Shown piece after piece: positions 1-8,952 of a DNA stretch of 64,000 bases (positions are counted from its first letter, which is position 1; the number at the start of each line of letters is the position of its first letter). A model generated the notes under the pieces. The model was not told the origin of the DNA and made no database searches. It was given only the letters and a program-made list of their open reading frames with translations. Location: positions 172,942-236,941 of the forward strand of contig NZ_LGIW01000011.1 in NCBI RefSeq assembly GCF_001275385.1, in the 5' to 3' direction. The stretch comes from Exiguobacterium sp. BMC-KP (lineage in GTDB: Bacteria > Bacillota > Bacilli > Exiguobacteriales > Exiguobacteriaceae). The position numbers were made by a program, and so were the translations under genes.

Positions 1-371
1 CATGTCGTTCCGTGACTTGTCCATTTCACCGATCCATTCGTCGCGTTTTCTTCTATAAAGCAATCATAATTATTTTTATGATTGACTGTTTCACCGCAAC
101 CGCAATAGCAAGGTATTTTCTCTAGTAGTTTACGATTTTTCCCTACAGCTTGATAAACATTTCGTACATCTTCAGGTTGAGTTTTTAAAAACGTGGGAAG
201 TATCAACGATGATGATGTTTCTTCAATCTTGTCACCGCCCATATGTTTCGCATGATCTACCTCCTTTGAATGATTGGGAGTAGAAGACTTCATCGGGGAT
301 TGAGCACAGCCGACCGCAATCAGGGATAGGCTAATAAGACTTACGCTTTTTAAGAGTATGTTAAGTTTCAC
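1..371 (-). CDS. PCYCGC-motif lipoprotein (partial, runs off window start)
   Basis: The minus-strand frame opens with GTG at 371 behind an AGGAG site and stays open to the window edge, so the C-terminus is missing. The product begins with a short basic stretch, a hydrophobic core and a Cys in the context LIAVGC, a lipobox, so it should be a membrane-anchored lipoprotein. About 123 residues are visible. Near residue 90 it reads IPCYCGCGETVNH and then NYDCF, the Cys/His signature of the PCYCGC-motif family found in Bacillota; the function of that family is not established. It is transcribed away from the copper ATPase. A metal-related role is only suggested by the cysteines and the neighbour. 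Confidence 0.8.
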   Translation of the reverse strand, partial: MKLNILLKSVSLISLSLIAVGCAQSPMKSSTPNHSKEVDHAKHMGGDKIEETSSSLILPTFLKTQPEDVRNVYQAVGKNRKLLEKIPCYCGCGETVNHKNNYDCFIEENATNGSVKWTSHGTT

Positions 372-758
372 GATTGGATTCTCCTTAGAGATAATTTTGT
401 AGGTGCATAAAACAAAGCTTTTTAATTGCGTTTTTTGTATTAGCTCATTTGTCTGTTCACGATAGTACCTATTCGTTCATTTGACCATAGTCTTCATCAG
501 TTCAGTTAATTCATGAATTGTCATCAATCATTTGATGTCTACCTCGAACTTGTCCTTTAATTCTTTTTAAAGTTTCAGTACTTGTGATTTTGGCGCTAAA
601 TAGTCCTATTCAAACAAATGGTCTCATTTTTTAAAATATATCCTATACTTGTATGATAATTTTTATTTTTTAGTGTGTCAAAATACATTTTATATTTATA
701 TATATAAGTTTAACTGGAAGTAAAAACGAGATGTAGCTCTATATAGTCATGATCTCTC

Positions 759-800
759 TATATACACCATACAGGTATATAGTACGTAAAAGGAGGTTTT
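759..800 (+). promoter_or_regulatory. Possible copper-regulated operator and ribosome site of copB
   Basis: Bases 759-781 form an imperfect dyad (TATACACC paired with GGTATATA) just before the AGGAGG at 791-796 that fixes the ATPase start. Its ACC/GGT arms resemble CsoR-type operators in general form, but the match is loose. The stretch 372-758 holds no gene that I can support. Confidence 0.3.
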
Positions 801-803
801 CTT

Positions 804-2810
804 ATGAATCACCATATCCATCACGAACATACTCATCATGAAGACCAACAAATGAGTGCTTCACATCATGAACATGAAGGAATGATCGGAGACTTCAAGA
901 AAAGATTTCTCGTATCGTTAATGTTGACCATTCCAATCCTGCTACTTTCCAAAATGATTCAAGAATGGTCGGGTATCAACATTAGCTTTCCATATGACGA
1001 CGTTGTTTTGCTTTTGCTATCCACAATTGTCTACTTCTACGGTGGATGGCCCTTCCTAAAAGGTAGTATTAATGAAATACGCCAAAAAAATCCTGGAATG
1101 ATGATGTTGATTGCATTAGCGATTAGTGTAGCCTATTTCTATAGTGTCGCTATCATATTCGGTTTCGGACAAGGACATGATTTCTTTTGGGAGTTAGCGA
1201 CCTTGATCGACATCATGTTATTAGGGCATTGGATTGAAATGAAATCAATCATGGGTGCCTCAAATGCGTTGCAGGAATTAGTAAAGTTACTTCCGAGTGT
1301 GGCGCATCGAGTGAAGGATGGGAAGGTTGAAGAGGTGCCGGTCAATGAATTAGAGGCAGGAGATCTCATTCGGATCAAGCCGGGAGAACAGGTACCGGTA
1401 GACGGAAAAATCGTCGAAGGAACAACAACGATTGACGAATCAATGCTTACCGGTGAATCACTTCCGGTAGATAAACAGGAGAATGACACCGTGATTGCTG
1501 GCTCTATCAATCAAGAAGGTGGTCTGACAGTCGAGACGACAGGTACTGGTGAAGGCACCTACCTTTCAAAAGTCATCGGCTTAGTAAGTGAAGCGCAATC
1601 TTCCAAATCACGGACTCAAAACTTAGCTGATCGAGCAGCAAAAATTCTTTTTTATCTCGCGGTGGGAGCAGGTGTTCTGACTTTCGTGATTTGGATTGTA
1701 CTTGGATATTCGGTTAGTACAGCAATCGAGCGCATGGTAACGGTTATGGTTATCTCTTGTCCACACGCTCTTGGTTTAGCAGCCCCTCTTGTCGTATCCG
1801 TTTCTACAGCACTTTCCGCTAAAAGAGGTCTTTTGATTCGAAATCGAACACAATTCGAAGAGGCACGAAAACTAGATGCGGTTATCTTTGATAAGACTGG
1901 TACTTTAACGCAAGGTAATTTTGGAGTAACGGATGTGATGGCAAGTACAGGTATAAGTGAGGAAGAAGTATTACGACTCGCAGGAGCCATCGAACAGTCG
2001 TCGCAACATCCACTTGCTCGCGGGATCTTGACTGAAGTTCAAAGACGAAAGCTTGATTTACCATCGGTCGCAGGATTTGGATCGATGACAGGCATAGGAT
2101 TGGAAGGAACAGTCGAAGGAAAGCAAGTCCGCGTCGTTAGTCCGCGATACGTACGGGACAAACAACTCGAAATCGACGAAGTGACATTCGAAGATTTGTC
2201 TGAAGAAGGGAAAACGGTCGTCTTTGTCTTAAAGGACACAGAATTAATCGGTATGATCGCCCTTGCCGACCTCGTTCGCGAGGAAGCTAAGAAGACTGTA
2301 CAGGAATTAAAGGAGAAAGGGATTCAATCCATCATGCTGACTGGGGATAATCAAAAAGTCGCTTCGTGGGTCGCTTCCCAACTTGAGATCGATCAAGTGT
2401 ACGCAGAAGTATTACCGGATGATAAGTCACGTCAAGTGAGACAGGTGCAAGCAGAAGGAAAAAAAGTAGGGATGGTAGGGGATGGAATTAACGATGCACC
2501 AGCTCTCGCACAAGCGGATGTAGGGATTGCGATTGGTAGTGGAACAGATGTAGCTGTAGAAACGGCTGATATTGTCCTTGTCAAAAGTAATCCAAAGGAC
2601 GTCTTATCTGTCATCGAACTATCGCAAAAAACATATAATAAAATGATTCAGAATCTATGGTGGGCAGCTGGTTACAATATCATCACGATTCCTTTAGCTG
2701 CAGGTATTTTAGCACCATACGGCATTATTCTTTCACCAGCGATTGGAGCGGTTTTGATGAGTTTGAGTACGGTCATCGTCGCTATCAATGCGAAAACATT
2801 AAGAATTTAA
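804..2810 (+). CDS. copB: CopB-type copper-translocating P1B ATPase
   Basis: A 668-residue heavy-metal P-type ATPase that should export copper (or silver) across the cell membrane using ATP. The N-terminus is a His-rich tail with repeated HH and HEH in the first 26 residues, replacing the CXXC domains of CopA. The actuator motif TGES is at about 216-219, the membrane metal site is CPH at about 319-321, the phosphorylation site DKTGT has Asp at about 363, the SQHPLA nucleotide-site motif follows, and the hinge GDGIND is at about 559-564. CPH rather than CPC, together with the His-rich tail, defines the P1B-3 (CopB) group. Length is normal and the AGGAGG at 791-796 supports the start. A strong terminator follows. 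Confidence 0.95.
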   Translation: MNHHIHHEHTHHEDQQMSASHHEHEGMIGDFKKRFLVSLMLTIPILLLSKMIQEWSGINISFPYDDVVLLLLSTIVYFYGGWPFLKGSINEIRQKNPGMMMLIALAISVAYFYSVAIIFGFGQGHDFFWELATLIDIMLLGHWIEMKSIMGASNALQELVKLLPSVAHRVKDGKVEEVPVNELEAGDLIRIKPGEQVPVDGKIVEGTTTIDESMLTGESLPVDKQENDTVIAGSINQEGGLTVETTGTGEGTYLSKVIGLVSEAQSSKSRTQNLADRAAKILFYLAVGAGVLTFVIWIVLGYSVSTAIERMVTVMVISCPHALGLAAPLVVSVSTALSAKRGLLIRNRTQFEEARKLDAVIFDKTGTLTQGNFGVTDVMASTGISEEEVLRLAGAIEQSSQHPLARGILTEVQRRKLDLPSVAGFGSMTGIGLEGTVEGKQVRVVSPRYVRDKQLEIDEVTFEDLSEEGKTVVFVLKDTELIGMIALADLVREEAKKTVQELKEKGIQSIMLTGDNQKVASWVASQLEIDQVYAEVLPDDKSRQVRQVQAEGKKVGMVGDGINDAPALAQADVGIAIGSGTDVAVETADIVLVKSNPKDVLSVIELSQKTYNKMIQNLWWAAGYNIITIPLAAGILAPYGIILSPAIGAVLMSLSTVIVAINAKTLRI

Positions 2811-2844
2811 TAGAAGTTTGGTGTATTTTACCTTTTTTGTGTAT

Positions 2845-2889
2845 GAACACACCCTATCTCACTTCATGAGTTAGGGTGTGTTCTTTTTT
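2845..2889 (+). terminator. Rho-independent terminator of copB
   Basis: A 16-base arm beginning GAACACACCCTA pairs with its near-perfect complement ending TAGGGTGTGTTC (one mismatch) across a 7-base loop and is followed by a run of seven T. Confidence 0.9.
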
Positions 2890-2914
2890 TCAATCAGATA
2901 GGATCCCATAGATA

Positions 2915-4175
2915 AAAGCATGGAACAGAGCGGCCCCGCTCTGTCTGATGGAAAGAGACCGCAAGCCGTCCTGTTTCCGTACTCTAGCTCGCTCCTCGTC
3001 GGCGCAAGGGTCATCAAAAAAAGCCGCTGCCGTTCCTTGTCTTCCTCCGCGTTTTGGCTCAAAGCAAAGCTTTTCGCTCGCGGGCTTCGGAAGCCTTCGT
3101 CCCGGTGCGCTGTCCGCTTTTTTTGATCTTTCCCTGCGGTCACCCTTGCGCCGTCTCGCGACGCTCGCTGCGTTCCCGTCAACAGGACGGCACCGTGTCG
3201 GACTGCATCCCACTCGCGAAAGGAACTTTCCCATGAAACTGACTACACTCGTTGAAATCACTCGTATCCGCCAAGAAGTTCGTGAGCCGGACGTCGCGCT
3301 CGAGACGACGCACATCACGTCACCCGAGGACGCGTTCTGTGTCGCCAAACGCTTCATCCAGGACGATGACCGTGAGGTGTTCCTTGTCATCCTACTCAAT
3401 ACGAAGAACCGCGTCATTGCTGTCCATCGGGCACACGTCGGAAGTATCAACTCGAGCGTCGTCCATCCAAGAGAAATCTTTAAGTCCGCCATCCTCAACA
3501 ATGCGACGTCGCTCATCGTCAGCCATCAGCATCCGAGTGGTGACCCACATCCATCACGGGAGGACATTGAGGTGACCGAACGGCTCGTCGAGGTCGGACG
3601 CATCGTCGGTATTCAGTTGCTCGACCATATCATCGTCGGTGCCGGAGAAGAATACGTCAGTTTGAAAGCACAAGGTGTTCTGTAAAGAGGATGATAAGCG
3701 TAGACGGACGGGACAACCCCGTCCTGTCCGCGCGCGAGGGCATGGACGAAAAACGACGTCGTTTTTCTTTTGAGAGAGTGCAAGCGAGTAAGGAATGGAT
3801 TCGTCCCGAATCCAAGTGCATTGAAAGACCCGCAGTGGACGGATCCGCTGCGGGTGAGAAAGTACAGTTGGTCTCTTCTATGTAGAAGGGTGTTATGGAG
3901 GATGCAGTAGTGAGACAAGTAGTGGAGTGGATGAAGGTTCGAGGAGAGATAGTTGATTGAAGTGAATCAATCCTCCTGTAGATAGGTAGTGATCTTCTTT
4001 CTACTTGATGTACAACATGAGAAGATTTTTCGGGCTCATGCGTGAGGCTGTAGGCTGCACGCAGCAACATCCTCATCGCACCGCTGCCCTCCTGCCGGAT
4101 CGATAACGAGAGCTGCGACTCGCCTGCGCGAGGCATCTCTACGTTCCTGTTCCTTACGACGGAAGGCACGGAGCG
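2915..4175 (+). mobile_element. radC-bearing repeat element, copy 1 (complete form)
   Basis: A segment of about 1.26 kb that recurs in degraded form at 10890-11583, 12646-12785 and (minus strand) 45840-45955. It has a left module (2915-3230), the radC gene, and a right module (3690-4175). Hairpins are at 2925-2944 (ACAGAGC paired with GCTCTGT), 3748-3767 (perfect palindrome GAAAAACGACGTCGTTTTTC), 3829-3854 (CCCGCAGTGG with CCGCTGCGGG) and within 4030-4175 (CTCGC with GCGAG). Between copies the loops change while the stems are kept, and one stem shows compensatory changes. No transposase and no target duplication is visible, so mobility is inferred only from the multiple copies. Alternatives are a large structured RNA with radC as cargo, or a relic replication region. 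Confidence 0.6.
3233..3685 (+). CDS. radC: RadC-like JAB-domain protein
   Basis: A 150-residue protein made up of the RadC JAB/MPN metallo domain. The zinc motif HxHPSGDPxPSxxD is present, with the two histidines at about 98 and 100. It lacks the N-terminal helix-hairpin-helix part of full-length chromosomal RadC (about 220 residues), as is usual for versions carried on mobile elements. I chose the ATG at 3233 because AGGA lies 8 bases upstream; the frame stays open upstream only through GC-rich repeat sequence. It sits inside the repeat element and is missing from copy 2. The biochemical role of RadC proteins remains unsettled; a DNA-repair label is historical. Confidence 0.88.
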   Translation: MKLTTLVEITRIRQEVREPDVALETTHITSPEDAFCVAKRFIQDDDREVFLVILLNTKNRVIAVHRAHVGSINSSVVHPREIFKSAILNNATSLIVSHQHPSGDPHPSREDIEVTERLVEVGRIVGIQLLDHIIVGAGEEYVSLKAQGVL

Positions 4176-4347
4176 ATAAAGAGAATAGAAAACTAGATTT
4201 ATATTAGTGTATAAAAGTGTACGATACGCCTATTGATTAATGTCTACGGAAACGTGACATGGAATTTTGCAAACAAAGCATGTGTTTTTGATAACGATTT
4301 ATTTTTTGTATACAGTCTACAAACTACTCAGCTTTTAATCAATATCA

Positions 4348-5355
4348 TTAAATTTCATTGTTTAAAGAGTCGCTTACTTGTTTAAAAATCTTATACGATT
4401 GAATCTCTTTTTTACTGTCATGTATATTGGATAAAGCGATGATTTCATCTACTTTATACTTTTCTTGAAACTCGATTACTTCCCGACGAACGGTCTTTGA
4501 ATCGCCCATAATCGTGTACCCCAATTTATAATGCAAGATTTCTAATTCATACGGAGATAAGGATTCAAGGAAATCTTTCTGTGGCGGAATGAGCTGACTG
4601 AGATTATTGGTATAAATATCGATACATACCTGCAGATGGCTAGAGGCAATGAAAGAAGCTTCTTCCATCGAATCAGCGGCAATGATATTGATAGCAGCTA
4701 GTACATACGGCTCTTGCAGATATTTCGAAGGTCTGAAATTTTGACGATAGATGTGTAGTGCTTCTTCCATCGTTTCCGGAGAAAATTGCGCACCGAAAGC
4801 ATATGGTAACCCGAGTCGCGCTGCAATTTTAGCAGATCCAGTAGAGGATCCTAGAATGAACACGGGCACGTGTGTATCAAGTCCTGGATATGCCCGAACC
4901 TCACCTTGTTCCTCTTCTGTTCCAACATATCGCAATATCTCTTGAACTTCTTTTTCAAAGAAAAAGACGCCTTTATGATTTGAACGTCGAATCACATCTG
5001 CCGTTTGTTGATCAGTTCCTGGAGCACGTCCTAGTGATAAATCAACGCGGTCAGGAAAAAGTGTCTCAAGTGTTCCGAATTGTTCTGCTACGACTAACGG
5101 GGAGTGGTTCGGCAACATGACACCTCCGGAACCGACACGAATGCGTTCTGTATGCGTCAATAAATGCTGCACAATCGATACGGTTGCAGCACTGGCATAG
5201 GCATCATGATTGTGGTGTTCTGCGATCCAAATACGTTTATATCCCATTGCATCGACAGCTTTTGCTAATGTGACTACAGCATCTATTCCTTCTTTCATGG
5301 TTTCTCCTTGTCTTAACGGAGCAATTGATAAAACGGATAGTTCGAATTTTTTCAT
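4348..5355 (-). CDS. LLM-class flavin-dependent oxidoreductase (block A copy)
   Basis: A 335-residue luciferase-like monooxygenase of the single-subunit type that pairs reduced FMN with oxidation of a small organic substrate. The family features are the N-terminal LSVLSIAPLRQG strand, WIAEHHNHD (flavin-site region), VGSGGVMLPNHSPLVVAEQFGTL and LGRAPGTD. I placed the start at 5355 because GAGGTG lies 5 bases upstream, and the same site and spacing occur before the second copy at 44583. The paralogue at 44583-45593 is about nine-tenths identical by eye. It follows the lipoprotein hydrolase on the same strand and may be cotranscribed with it. The substrate is unknown. Confidence 0.88.
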   Translation of the reverse strand: MKKFELSVLSIAPLRQGETMKEGIDAVVTLAKAVDAMGYKRIWIAEHHNHDAYASAATVSIVQHLLTHTERIRVGSGGVMLPNHSPLVVAEQFGTLETLFPDRVDLSLGRAPGTDQQTADVIRRSNHKGVFFFEKEVQEILRYVGTEEEQGEVRAYPGLDTHVPVFILGSSTGSAKIAARLGLPYAFGAQFSPETMEEALHIYRQNFRPSKYLQEPYVLAAINIIAADSMEEASFIASSHLQVCIDIYTNNLSQLIPPQKDFLESLSPYELEILHYKLGYTIMGDSKTVRREVIEFQEKYKVDEIIALSNIHDSKKEIQSYKIFKQVSDSLNNEI

Positions 5356-5457
5356 CATCTCACCTCTATGATTCATCGAGCTCACTGGTGGGCAAGCACG
5401 ATGAACCCTTTTCTATTATTCAGGGCAGTATTAAAACTGTTAGATATGGTCATAAAG

Positions 5458-6351
5458 TCAGTATGAGATTGTTTCCCCATCATCAGGAACAAGGACGTTG
5501 GATGTGATGCCTTTATCTTTAATGAACGTCTTCAATTCTTTTCTTGAGAGTCCCCAATGGTTGACGGCTTCCATATGACTGACTAAAATTTTAGCTTTTG
5601 GAGCGGCTTTGTACACTTGATAGACATCTTCTTTTCCCATGATCAATGGACCACCTTCGAGAAATTGATTTCGACCTCCATTCAAAATGAGTACTTCTGG
5701 TTTATACGTATCGATATTTTTTTTCACTTGTGAATACCAAACAGTATCACCCGCTATATATAACGTTTTTTCTTTTGGGTGTTGGAAGACGACTCCCATG
5801 ACGTTCCCCATAGCCTCTGCCATTTTCCCGTAGCCATGACGACCATTTACTTCGGTCAGTTTGACACCTTTAAAAGTCGTCGCTTTGTCTTCTTTCATGA
5901 CTTCAATATTAGTAAAACCTGCTTTGCGCGCTAAGTTTGCATCTTTTTCGTCTTGCATGAATAACTTAATATTTTTTGGAAGCTGTTCTTTTGCTGCCTG
6001 ATCAAAGTGATCCTCATGCGTATGGGTAACGATGACAGCGTCTACGTCATCCATGATCTTATCGACAGAGAACGGTAGATCGACTATTGGATTCCGATCG
6101 TCTCTTGCAGCAGGACCGAACGAATCAAATTCACCTTTTTTAGAAAACATAGGATCCACTAAGAATTTTTGTCCTTTATATTCTACTGTTACGGTCGCAT
6201 TGCGGATTTGTTGGACCACCAGGTCTTCTTTTTTCGGTTGTGTTGCACTCGTCTCATGATTAGACTGTGCATCTTGAGAAGTTCCACAAGCAGTCAAAAT
6301 ACCGCTCAATGTGAGTGTCGTTAATAGTGCTACTTTTTTTAGTTTTGTCAT
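5458..6351 (-). CDS. Lipoprotein metallo-beta-lactamase-fold hydrolase (block A copy)
   Basis: A 297-residue exported lipoprotein. The signal peptide ends in a lipobox (LSGILTACG). The mature part has the metallo-beta-lactamase fold of the UlaG/UPF0173 type: VTHTHEDHFD is the HxHxDH zinc motif, GRHGYG and AGDTVWYS supply later metal ligands, and VSHMEAVNHW lies near the end. It should be an extracellular metal-dependent hydrolase; the substrate cannot be read from sequence. It is divergent from the HxlR regulator, with a conserved dyad between them, so it is probably the regulated target. The second copy is 43599-44480. Confidence 0.87.
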   Translation of the reverse strand: MTKLKKVALLTTLTLSGILTACGTSQDAQSNHETSATQPKKEDLVVQQIRNATVTVEYKGQKFLVDPMFSKKGEFDSFGPAARDDRNPIVDLPFSVDKIMDDVDAVIVTHTHEDHFDQAAKEQLPKNIKLFMQDEKDANLARKAGFTNIEVMKEDKATTFKGVKLTEVNGRHGYGKMAEAMGNVMGVVFQHPKEKTLYIAGDTVWYSQVKKNIDTYKPEVLILNGGRNQFLEGGPLIMGKEDVYQVYKAAPKAKILVSHMEAVNHWGLSRKELKTFIKDKGITSNVLVPDDGETISY

Positions 6352-6507
6352 CGTTAAAGATCTCCTTTTCAGATAGCTTGCTTTTGATAGAGAATGTTAT
6401 ATCCTTGCATGAATGTATTTTTATCCTGCTCGTGACGGGATAAAAAAGTTCTTCCCTATTTACTCGCCCTGAGATGTAGTATATGGTCAATATGAAAAAT
6501 CAAACAA

Positions 6508-6531
6508 GTATGCACTTTTTTCACACATACT
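6508..6531. promoter_or_regulatory. Candidate HxlR operator between divergent genes (block A)
   Basis: AGTATG and CATACT form an inverted repeat around a T-rich centre in the 200-base gap between the hydrolase and hxlR-like genes. The equivalent gap of block B keeps a matching dyad (43414-43439) although the surrounding bases differ, which supports a regulatory role. Confidence 0.45.
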
Positions 6532-6552
6532 ATCAAGGAGGATAGTGTTAAT

Positions 6553-6897
6553 ATGAAAATATCCAAAATTAAAGTAGCTGATAATGAGGAAACTTCTTTT
6601 GGCTATACACTTTCCATCATCAATGGGAAATGGAAACTGCTGATTATTTACTATTTATCGAACAACAATGCAGTTCGTTATAACGAACTCCAGCGTATGA
6701 TTGGCAAAATAACTTACAGAACACTTAGTTCGACATTGAAGGAAATGGAAAGTGACGGATTGATTCATCGCAAGGAATATCCGCAAATTCCACCAAAGGT
6801 TGAATACAGTCTTACGGAAAAAGGAAAAACTCTCTGGCCAATCATTCAAGAAATGTGTCAATGGGGAGAGCATAATAAAAATACTAAACTGAGATAG
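6553..6897 (+). CDS. HxlR-family transcriptional regulator (block A copy)
   Basis: A 114-residue winged-helix protein. The family core is clear: GKWKLLIIYYLSNN, RYNELQRMIGKITYRTLSSTLKEMESDGLIHR and the wing with QIPPKVEYSLTEKG, then TLWPIIQEMCQWG. HxlR proteins are small dimers that often sense reactive electrophiles or oxidants; the usual N-terminal sensing cysteine is not evident here, and the only Cys is near the C-terminus. The gene is divergent from the lipoprotein hydrolase, its likely target. AGGAGG precedes the ATG. A terminator follows at 6946. Confidence 0.9.
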   Translation: MKISKIKVADNEETSFGYTLSIINGKWKLLIIYYLSNNNAVRYNELQRMIGKITYRTLSSTLKEMESDGLIHRKEYPQIPPKVEYSLTEKGKTLWPIIQEMCQWGEHNKNTKLR

Positions 6898-6945
6898 TCC
6901 GATTTTTAACATAAGTCGGTCGTTAGAATATCACTAACCAAAAAT

Positions 6946-6991
6946 AAAAATGGTTCCAATCATCTTTATTAAATGATTGGAACCATTTTTT
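6946..6991 (+). terminator. Terminator after the hxlR-like gene
   Basis: GGTTCCAATCAT pairs with ATGATTGGAACC around a short AT loop, with A runs before and T runs after, so it can act in both directions. Confidence 0.85.
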
Positions 6992-7017
6992 CTTGATGTC
7001 TTGTTCATTGTCAATTT

Positions 7018-7113
7018 CTAATTGAGCATTCTTTGAATAGCACTTTTCGGTAATACTTGATAGTAGTCTTTTAAATTTGGTTCATAAGAAGCTCTTCTTA
7101 TATTTTCAACAGG
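7018..7113 (-). pseudogene. Remnant C-terminus of an unidentified protein
   Basis: On the minus strand 31 codons read as a protein-like tail (ENIRRASYEPN, then DYYQVLPKSAIQRMLN) ending in TAG, with a stop codon immediately upstream in frame. It has no start or ribosome site. I take it as a decayed gene end between the hxlR-like and MarR genes; I do not recognise the parent family. Confidence 0.3.
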
Positions 7114-7154
7114 TCAAATAATCATTTAGACGTTTTGTCGAAAAAGAAAAATAG

Positions 7155-7215
7155 TTGACAAAGGATTATTTAACGTATAAAGTATAACACGTCAGTTAAG
7201 TTCAGTTTACTTAAC
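7155..7215 (+). promoter_or_regulatory. MarR-MFS promoter with candidate MarR operator
   Basis: TTGACA at 7155-7160 is followed 17 bases later by TAAAGT, a sigma-A-type promoter. Directly downstream GTTAAG (7195-7200) and CTTAAC (7210-7215) form a dyad in the expected place for autorepression by the MarR product. Confidence 0.5.
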
Positions 7216-7235
7216 CAAAAGAAAGGGATGATATT

Positions 7236-7688
7236 ATGCTCGAAGATCAACAAAAAATGCTTAAAGAACTTGCGGTTGTTTTTAGTGAATATTACTTGAA
7301 TTATCTTATATATAATAAAAACGCAGAAAAGTTTACTGCATTTAATTTAACGACGCAGCAAGACACAATTTTATTTTTTGTAAAAGATAATCCACACATC
7401 ACAGCAAATGAAATTGCGAAGAAATTCTCGATTTCTAAAAGTGCAGTAAGCCAAGTATTGTCGAAGCTCGAAGCACTAAAATTCATTAAGCGTGAACCTA
7501 ATCCAACTAACCATCGCGAGTTTTTTATCGCATTAGCAGAAGAAGGTCTCGCTTATCAGGCATTAAGTGAAGAAGCAGATAATGATTTTATGATGAAACA
7601 CTTCGCTGACATCGATTTAGTACAATTACAAAATGTTTTACAAACTATGAAGAAAGTGAATGCATCCATTTTATCATCCGACGAGTAG
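7236..7688 (+). CDS. MarR-family transcriptional regulator
   Basis: A 150-residue winged-helix repressor. Central residues show the MarR DNA-binding unit: TTQQDTILFFVKDNPHIT, ANEIAKKFSISKSAVSQVLSKLEALKFIKR and the wing with NHREFFIAL. The flanking helices make the dimer interface. It lies 40 bases upstream of an MFS exporter on the same strand, the standard arrangement of a repressor controlling a drug exporter. The ribosome site is GAAAGGGA. This gene pair is present in block A only, so it was inserted there or lost from block B. Confidence 0.9.
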   Translation: MLEDQQKMLKELAVVFSEYYLNYLIYNKNAEKFTAFNLTTQQDTILFFVKDNPHITANEIAKKFSISKSAVSQVLSKLEALKFIKREPNPTNHREFFIALAEEGLAYQALSEEADNDFMMKHFADIDLVQLQNVLQTMKKVNASILSSDE

Positions 7689-7728
7689 GATCATGAATTG
7701 TTTGACAATCAAATAGAGGACATTAATT

Positions 7729-8910
7729 ATGAATCGAAAAGAGAAAGTATCTATTGCACTTGCATTATCTAGTTTATTTATTGCGTTTGTCGGGATGGGA
7801 CTTGCCGCCCCAGTTATGCCCTCCATTGCGAAGGATCTGAGTTTAAGTGGTGCCGTTGTCGGTTATTTGTTTGCTGCTATGGCTCTTACGCAATTTATGG
7901 CTTCCCCTTTTACAGGAGTTTGGGTCGATTCAATCGGTCGTAAAAAAATGATAATTATCGGTCTTTTGTTATTTTCATTCTCAGAATTGTTGTTTGGTCT
8001 CTCAAATGAAATATGGCTATTATTCGTAAGCCGTTTGCTTGGAGGAGTAGGCGCCGCTTTTATTATGCCAGCTGTTATTACGTATATTGCTGATAAAACA
8101 ACTCTAGAAGATCGTGCAAAAGTGTTAGGCTATCAATCGGCTGCGATCAGCTTAGGATTTATAATCGGACCAGGAATTGGTGGATTTATTGCAGAGTTTG
8201 GGATACGCGCGCCGTTCTTCTTTGCTGCTTTCATATCATTGCTGACTGCGATTGTTATTTTCATCGTATTAGAAGATTCGATTTCAAAAGAGCAGCTACA
8301 AAAAAATCGTGTATCATTGGAACAACCAGCGTTTATACAAGAGTTCAAGAAATCCTTGCAACCACAGTACTTCACACCACTGCTAGTCGTTTTCGTGCTA
8401 GAGTTTGGACTAGCAGTTTATGAAATGATGTTTAGCTTATTTGTAGACGAAAAGCTTGGCTTCACTGTCCGTGATATTTCTGTCATTATTACAGTCGGCT
8501 CAATCGCTGGTGTTGCCGCTCAAATCTTATTCTTTGATAGATTGGTCAATCTACTTGGTGAACGAATGCTGGTTAACCTTACCTTATTATCTTCCGCTAT
8601 TTTCATCTTTATTTCGATTTTAATAGACGGTTACTGGATGATGATTGTCATTACAAGTATTGTATTCTTTTCGGGTGATATTTTGCGACCTGCTGTGACA
8701 ACCTTATTATCAAAAATTGCGGGAGAAAATCAGGGATATGTTGCGGGGATGAACTCGGCATATACTAGCTTAGGTATCATAATAGGACCGATTATTGGTG
8801 GTATTTTGTTTGATATCAACATCAATATGCCATATGTGTTTGCCGCCTTTGTACTGTTTATCGCATTTGTGATTGCGAGTACAAAATTAAAGCAACCTCA
8901 CTTCATTTGA
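7729..8910 (+). CDS. MFS drug-efflux transporter, 12-helix type
   Basis: A 393-residue membrane transporter with about 12 hydrophobic segments. Motif A (GVWVDSIGRKKMI) lies in the loop between helices 2 and 3. The antiporter motif C in helix 5 reads GFIIGPGIGGFIAEFG and is repeated in altered form near the C-terminus (GIIIGPIIGGILFD). It should be a proton-driven exporter of small hydrophobic compounds, of the NorA/Bmr kind in length and motif layout. The substrate is not readable. It probably forms an operon with the MarR gene and ends at a terminator 10 bases after the stop. Confidence 0.88.
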   Translation: MNRKEKVSIALALSSLFIAFVGMGLAAPVMPSIAKDLSLSGAVVGYLFAAMALTQFMASPFTGVWVDSIGRKKMIIIGLLLFSFSELLFGLSNEIWLLFVSRLLGGVGAAFIMPAVITYIADKTTLEDRAKVLGYQSAAISLGFIIGPGIGGFIAEFGIRAPFFFAAFISLLTAIVIFIVLEDSISKEQLQKNRVSLEQPAFIQEFKKSLQPQYFTPLLVVFVLEFGLAVYEMMFSLFVDEKLGFTVRDISVIITVGSIAGVAAQILFFDRLVNLLGERMLVNLTLLSSAIFIFISILIDGYWMMIVITSIVFFSGDILRPAVTTLLSKIAGENQGYVAGMNSAYTSLGIIIGPIIGGILFDININMPYVFAAFVLFIAFVIASTKLKQPHFI

Positions 8911-8918
8911 AACTTCTT

Positions 8919-8952
8919 AAAATTCGCGATCTTATTAGATGGCGAATTTTTT
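8919..8952 (+). terminator. Terminator of the MarR-MFS operon
   Basis: AAAATTCGC pairs with GCGAATTTT around a 14-base loop, followed by T-rich sequence. Confidence 0.75.

Noticed and set aside
2948..3232. N-terminal extension of radC
   Set aside because: The open frame upstream of 3233 is conserved as nucleotide repeat in copy 2, where it is not kept open, and the ribosome site is at 3221.
3657..4169. Long minus-strand frame over the right module of the radC element, with a similar one over copy 2
   Set aside because: Copy 3 breaks it with a 13-base deletion, and stem-preserving changes fit a folded nucleic acid better than a protein.
2915..4175. Group II intron or IS200/IS605-type element for the radC repeat
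   Set aside because: No reverse transcriptase, no domain V-like hairpin, no transposase; radC is not a mobility enzyme.
6508..6531. Relation of the HxlR dyad (AGTATG...CATACT) to the palindrome family (AGTATGC...GCATACT)
   Set aside because: Only six or seven bases per arm agree, the centre is T-rich instead of GC, and no HxlR gene lies near the palindromes; probably coincidence.
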